Assembly (NCBI GenBank): GCA_902793295.1
Contig: CADBDA010000020.1
Location: 1 to 35,662, forward strand
DNA from: an uncultured Bacteroidota bacterium
GTDB lineage: Bacteria > Bacteroidota > Bacteroidia > Bacteroidales > P3
DNA: 35,662 nt
Direction of reading: 5' to 3'
Made by a program: the position numbers and the translations under genes. Below are positions 35,290-35,662 of this stretch, one piece after another. The notes below the pieces were generated by a model. That model was given only the letters and a program-made list of their open reading frames with translations. It was not told the origin of the DNA and did no database searches. Each line of letters opens with the position of its first letter. Positions within the stretch are counted from its first letter, which is position 1.

Positions 35290-35563
35290 CAGAATGATTT
35301 TGAGATTTTTTTCATATAAATCAATTTTTTATAAGTGAATATGTTATTTTGTAATATGTTGCAAAATTACCCTTGCCGTTTCGCCCCTACAATCCCTATT
35401 ATTGATGATTTGCAGCCGTTGCAGTGCTAGTTCTAAGCGTTCGGATGTGCGTAACCACCACATTTCCTGACTTTACGATGGTTATCTTTTACCCTATGCG
35501 GCCCTATGCGGAAGCTGACCATATGGCATAGGGGATTTCTGCGCCATTGATCCGGAAAAAAAG
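35290..35563. other. Non-coding right flank
   Basis: No gene seen. TAATTTTG on the minus strand (35362-35369, TAnnTTTG) may be the promoter of the S-component gene. CCCTATGCGG occurs twice in tandem (35492-35511) and GCATAGGG once inverted (35526-35533), so a hairpin with an 8-bp stem is possible. Confidence 0.45.
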
Positions 35564-35662
35564 GGTTCTTCCGACAAATGCGTAGGTGAGACACAATAAA
35601 AGAAGCTGGCATTTCGTATTGTAAATGCTAATAATAAGTACGGAATGGAAACCAGCTTCATG
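35564..35662. repeat. Right copy of terminal inverted repeat with hairpin
   Basis: The reverse complement of this stretch matches 1-98 from the outermost base. It contains the same GAAGCTGG...CCAGCTTC palindrome and the same tail ending GTCGGAAGAACC. Differences are concentrated in the hairpin loop. Both copies begin at the same base at the contig end, which suggests that assembly stopped inside a repeat present at several sites. Confidence 0.85.

Overview
The window looks like a chromosomal contig from an anaerobic Bacteroidota bacterium, most likely a gut or rumen Bacteroidales. Evidence for this: GC-rich genes sit between AT-rich spacers; Bacteroidales-type promoters (TTTG, about 19 nt, TAnnTTTG) stand upstream of several genes; lipopolysaccharide genes (kdsD, lptB) mark a Gram-negative envelope; and sensory plus group B-type [FeFe] hydrogenase genes imply strict anaerobiosis. 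Family assignments come from reading the protein sequences; no database search was run.

Layout. 1-98 and 35564-35662 are inverted copies of one ~98-bp hairpin-bearing repeat, so both contig ends lie in the same repeat family. 321-1795: MmcQ/YjbR protein and a radical SAM protein, translationally coupled. 1894-1967: tRNA-Ala(GGC) on the minus strand with promoter and terminator. 2119-2976: PrsW-type membrane protease. 3107-6579: a tightly packed operon of a LutA-like Fe-S protein, a TIGR01212/YhcC-type radical SAM protein, and a FecCD-type permease with its ATPase, without a binding protein. 6670-8057: tandem paralogous exported proteins. 8502-9809: purD. 9898-12650: DUF4954 beta-helix protein and nagB. 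12881-15091: recQ. 15230-17070: kdsD and lptB. 17094-21403, minus strand: PspC, fabD, a polysaccharide flippase and an Ig-like lipoprotein. 21404-23031 is gene-poor apart from a pentapeptide-repeat gene. 23032-24817: phospholipase-D/cardiolipin-synthase-type enzyme and a CDP-alcohol phosphatidyltransferase. 24960-29690, minus strand: the hydrogenase operon. 30159-33459: a uracil-DNA-glycosylase-family gene, a membrane protein, and two apparent rearrangement scars around an intact marC-family gene. 33528-35289: an OmpA-family protein and an ECF transporter S component (MptD type).

The most interesting system is the four-gene hydrogenase operon: a small thioredoxin-like [2Fe-2S] protein, a HydS-like group C [FeFe] hydrogenase with a PAS domain, a SpoIIE-type phosphatase, and a group B-type [FeFe] hydrogenase. 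The sensor has alanine where catalytic enzymes carry the proton-relay cysteine and has no kinase domain. This suggests a redox or H2 signal passed to the phosphatase. The composition resembles sensory hydrogenase clusters known in other anaerobes; what the phosphatase acts on is open. The second notable area is 31819-33459, where a DUF1294 gene is cut and joined out of frame to a piece of a second uracil-DNA glycosylase, and a membrane-anchor ORF abuts a 5'-truncated DUF1905 gene.
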